Positions 29,973-30,017 of a stretch of 30,017 bases of DNA are shown one piece after another. Numbering within the stretch: position 1 is the stretch's first letter; every line of letters begins with the position of its first letter. Source of the DNA: an uncultured Mycoplasmatota bacterium (GTDB lineage Bacteria; Bacillota_I; Bacilli_A; RF39; UBA660); the NCBI GenBank assembly GCA_900556025.1, contig USNG01000019.1:1-30017 (forward strand). Reading direction: 5' to 3'. The notes below the pieces were generated by a model. It did not search any database. It was not told where the DNA came from and saw nothing but the letters and a program-made list of their open reading frames with translations. Made by a program: the position numbers and the translations under genes.

Positions 29973-30017
29973 AGTTGGAATCGAACCAACGACACCAAGA
30001 TTTTCAGTCTTGTGCTC
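29973..30017 (-). tRNA. tRNA-Phe (GAA), 3' part only
   Basis: The window ends within this minus-strand tRNA. Anticodon stem CAAGA/TCTTG encloses loop CTGAAAA, giving GAA. T loop TTCGATT, 3' acceptor strand TGAAGCC, discriminator A and CCA are visible; the 5' part lies outside. Confidence 0.93.

Noticed and set aside
1..30017. Mycoplasma-type genetic code (TGA as Trp)
   Set aside because: TGA ends rimM, eno and the SDR gene, and Trp residues in conserved motifs are TGG.
1..30017. CRISPR array, insertion sequence, prophage or attachment-site repeats
   Set aside because: No regularly spaced direct repeats, transposase or integrase motif, or duplicated tRNA end could be seen by eye.

Overview
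The window is about 30 kb of very AT-rich bacterial DNA, densely packed and mostly transcribed from the minus strand. It reads as a low-GC Bacillota chromosome. The FtsA/FtsZ pair, a FemAB-type peptidoglycan bridge enzyme, a D,D-carboxypeptidase, RNase Y, a SpoVIF-like protein and InlB-type repeat proteins all point that way. TGA is used as a stop (rimM, eno, the short-chain dehydrogenase), so this is the standard code and not the Mycoplasma code. My best guess, an inference only, is an uncultured walled member of Bacilli near the RF39-type lineages. I see no IS element, prophage, CRISPR array or rRNA. The window is bounded by tRNA genes: a tRNA-Glu tail at the left edge and Pro, Arg and partial Phe at the right edge.

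Layout from left to right. 147-3125: a minus-strand operon of a YgjP-like metallopeptidase, an rRNA methyltransferase, rimM, trmD and an unknown gene. 3195-4817: a membrane-anchored InlB-repeat protein. 4937-7250: ftsA-ftsZ. 7301-8845: two exported proteins, one a lipoprotein that seems to start at ATT. 8943-9985: DUF378 and queH, convergent. 10057-11413: rplK-rplA with a structured leader. 11600-13794: a DUF6512 membrane protein, a zinc dehydrogenase and rubrerythrin, which separate rplK-rplA from secE-nusG (13911-14635). 14731-20301: eno, an unknown membrane protein, secG, rnr, smpB and an unknown gene, a block resembling the eno-secG-rnr-smpB order of Bacillus. 20388-22777: a FemAB transferase convergent with a second InlB-repeat protein. 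22883-25359: a short-chain dehydrogenase, a thioredoxin, a thioredoxin-CcdA-like fusion and SpoVIF. 25419-28301: rny and dacA. 28315-29736: an unknown gene divergent from an MvaI/BcnI-like restriction endonuclease, followed by the tRNA cluster.

Most of the content is housekeeping: translation (L1, L11, RimM, TrmD, SmpB, tRNAs), secretion (SecE, SecG), RNA decay (RNase R, RNase Y) and division or wall building. The strongest oddity is a LysM-like segment of about 43 residues inserted in frame in the catalytic RNB domain of RNase R. Others are a restriction endonuclease with no visible methyltransferase beside a 10-bp-arm palindrome, a 60-residue acidic tail on L11, mutually exclusive folds in the rplK leader, a 5'-terminal hairpin on the secE message, probable leaderless genes, and repeated embedding of stop codons in terminator hairpins.
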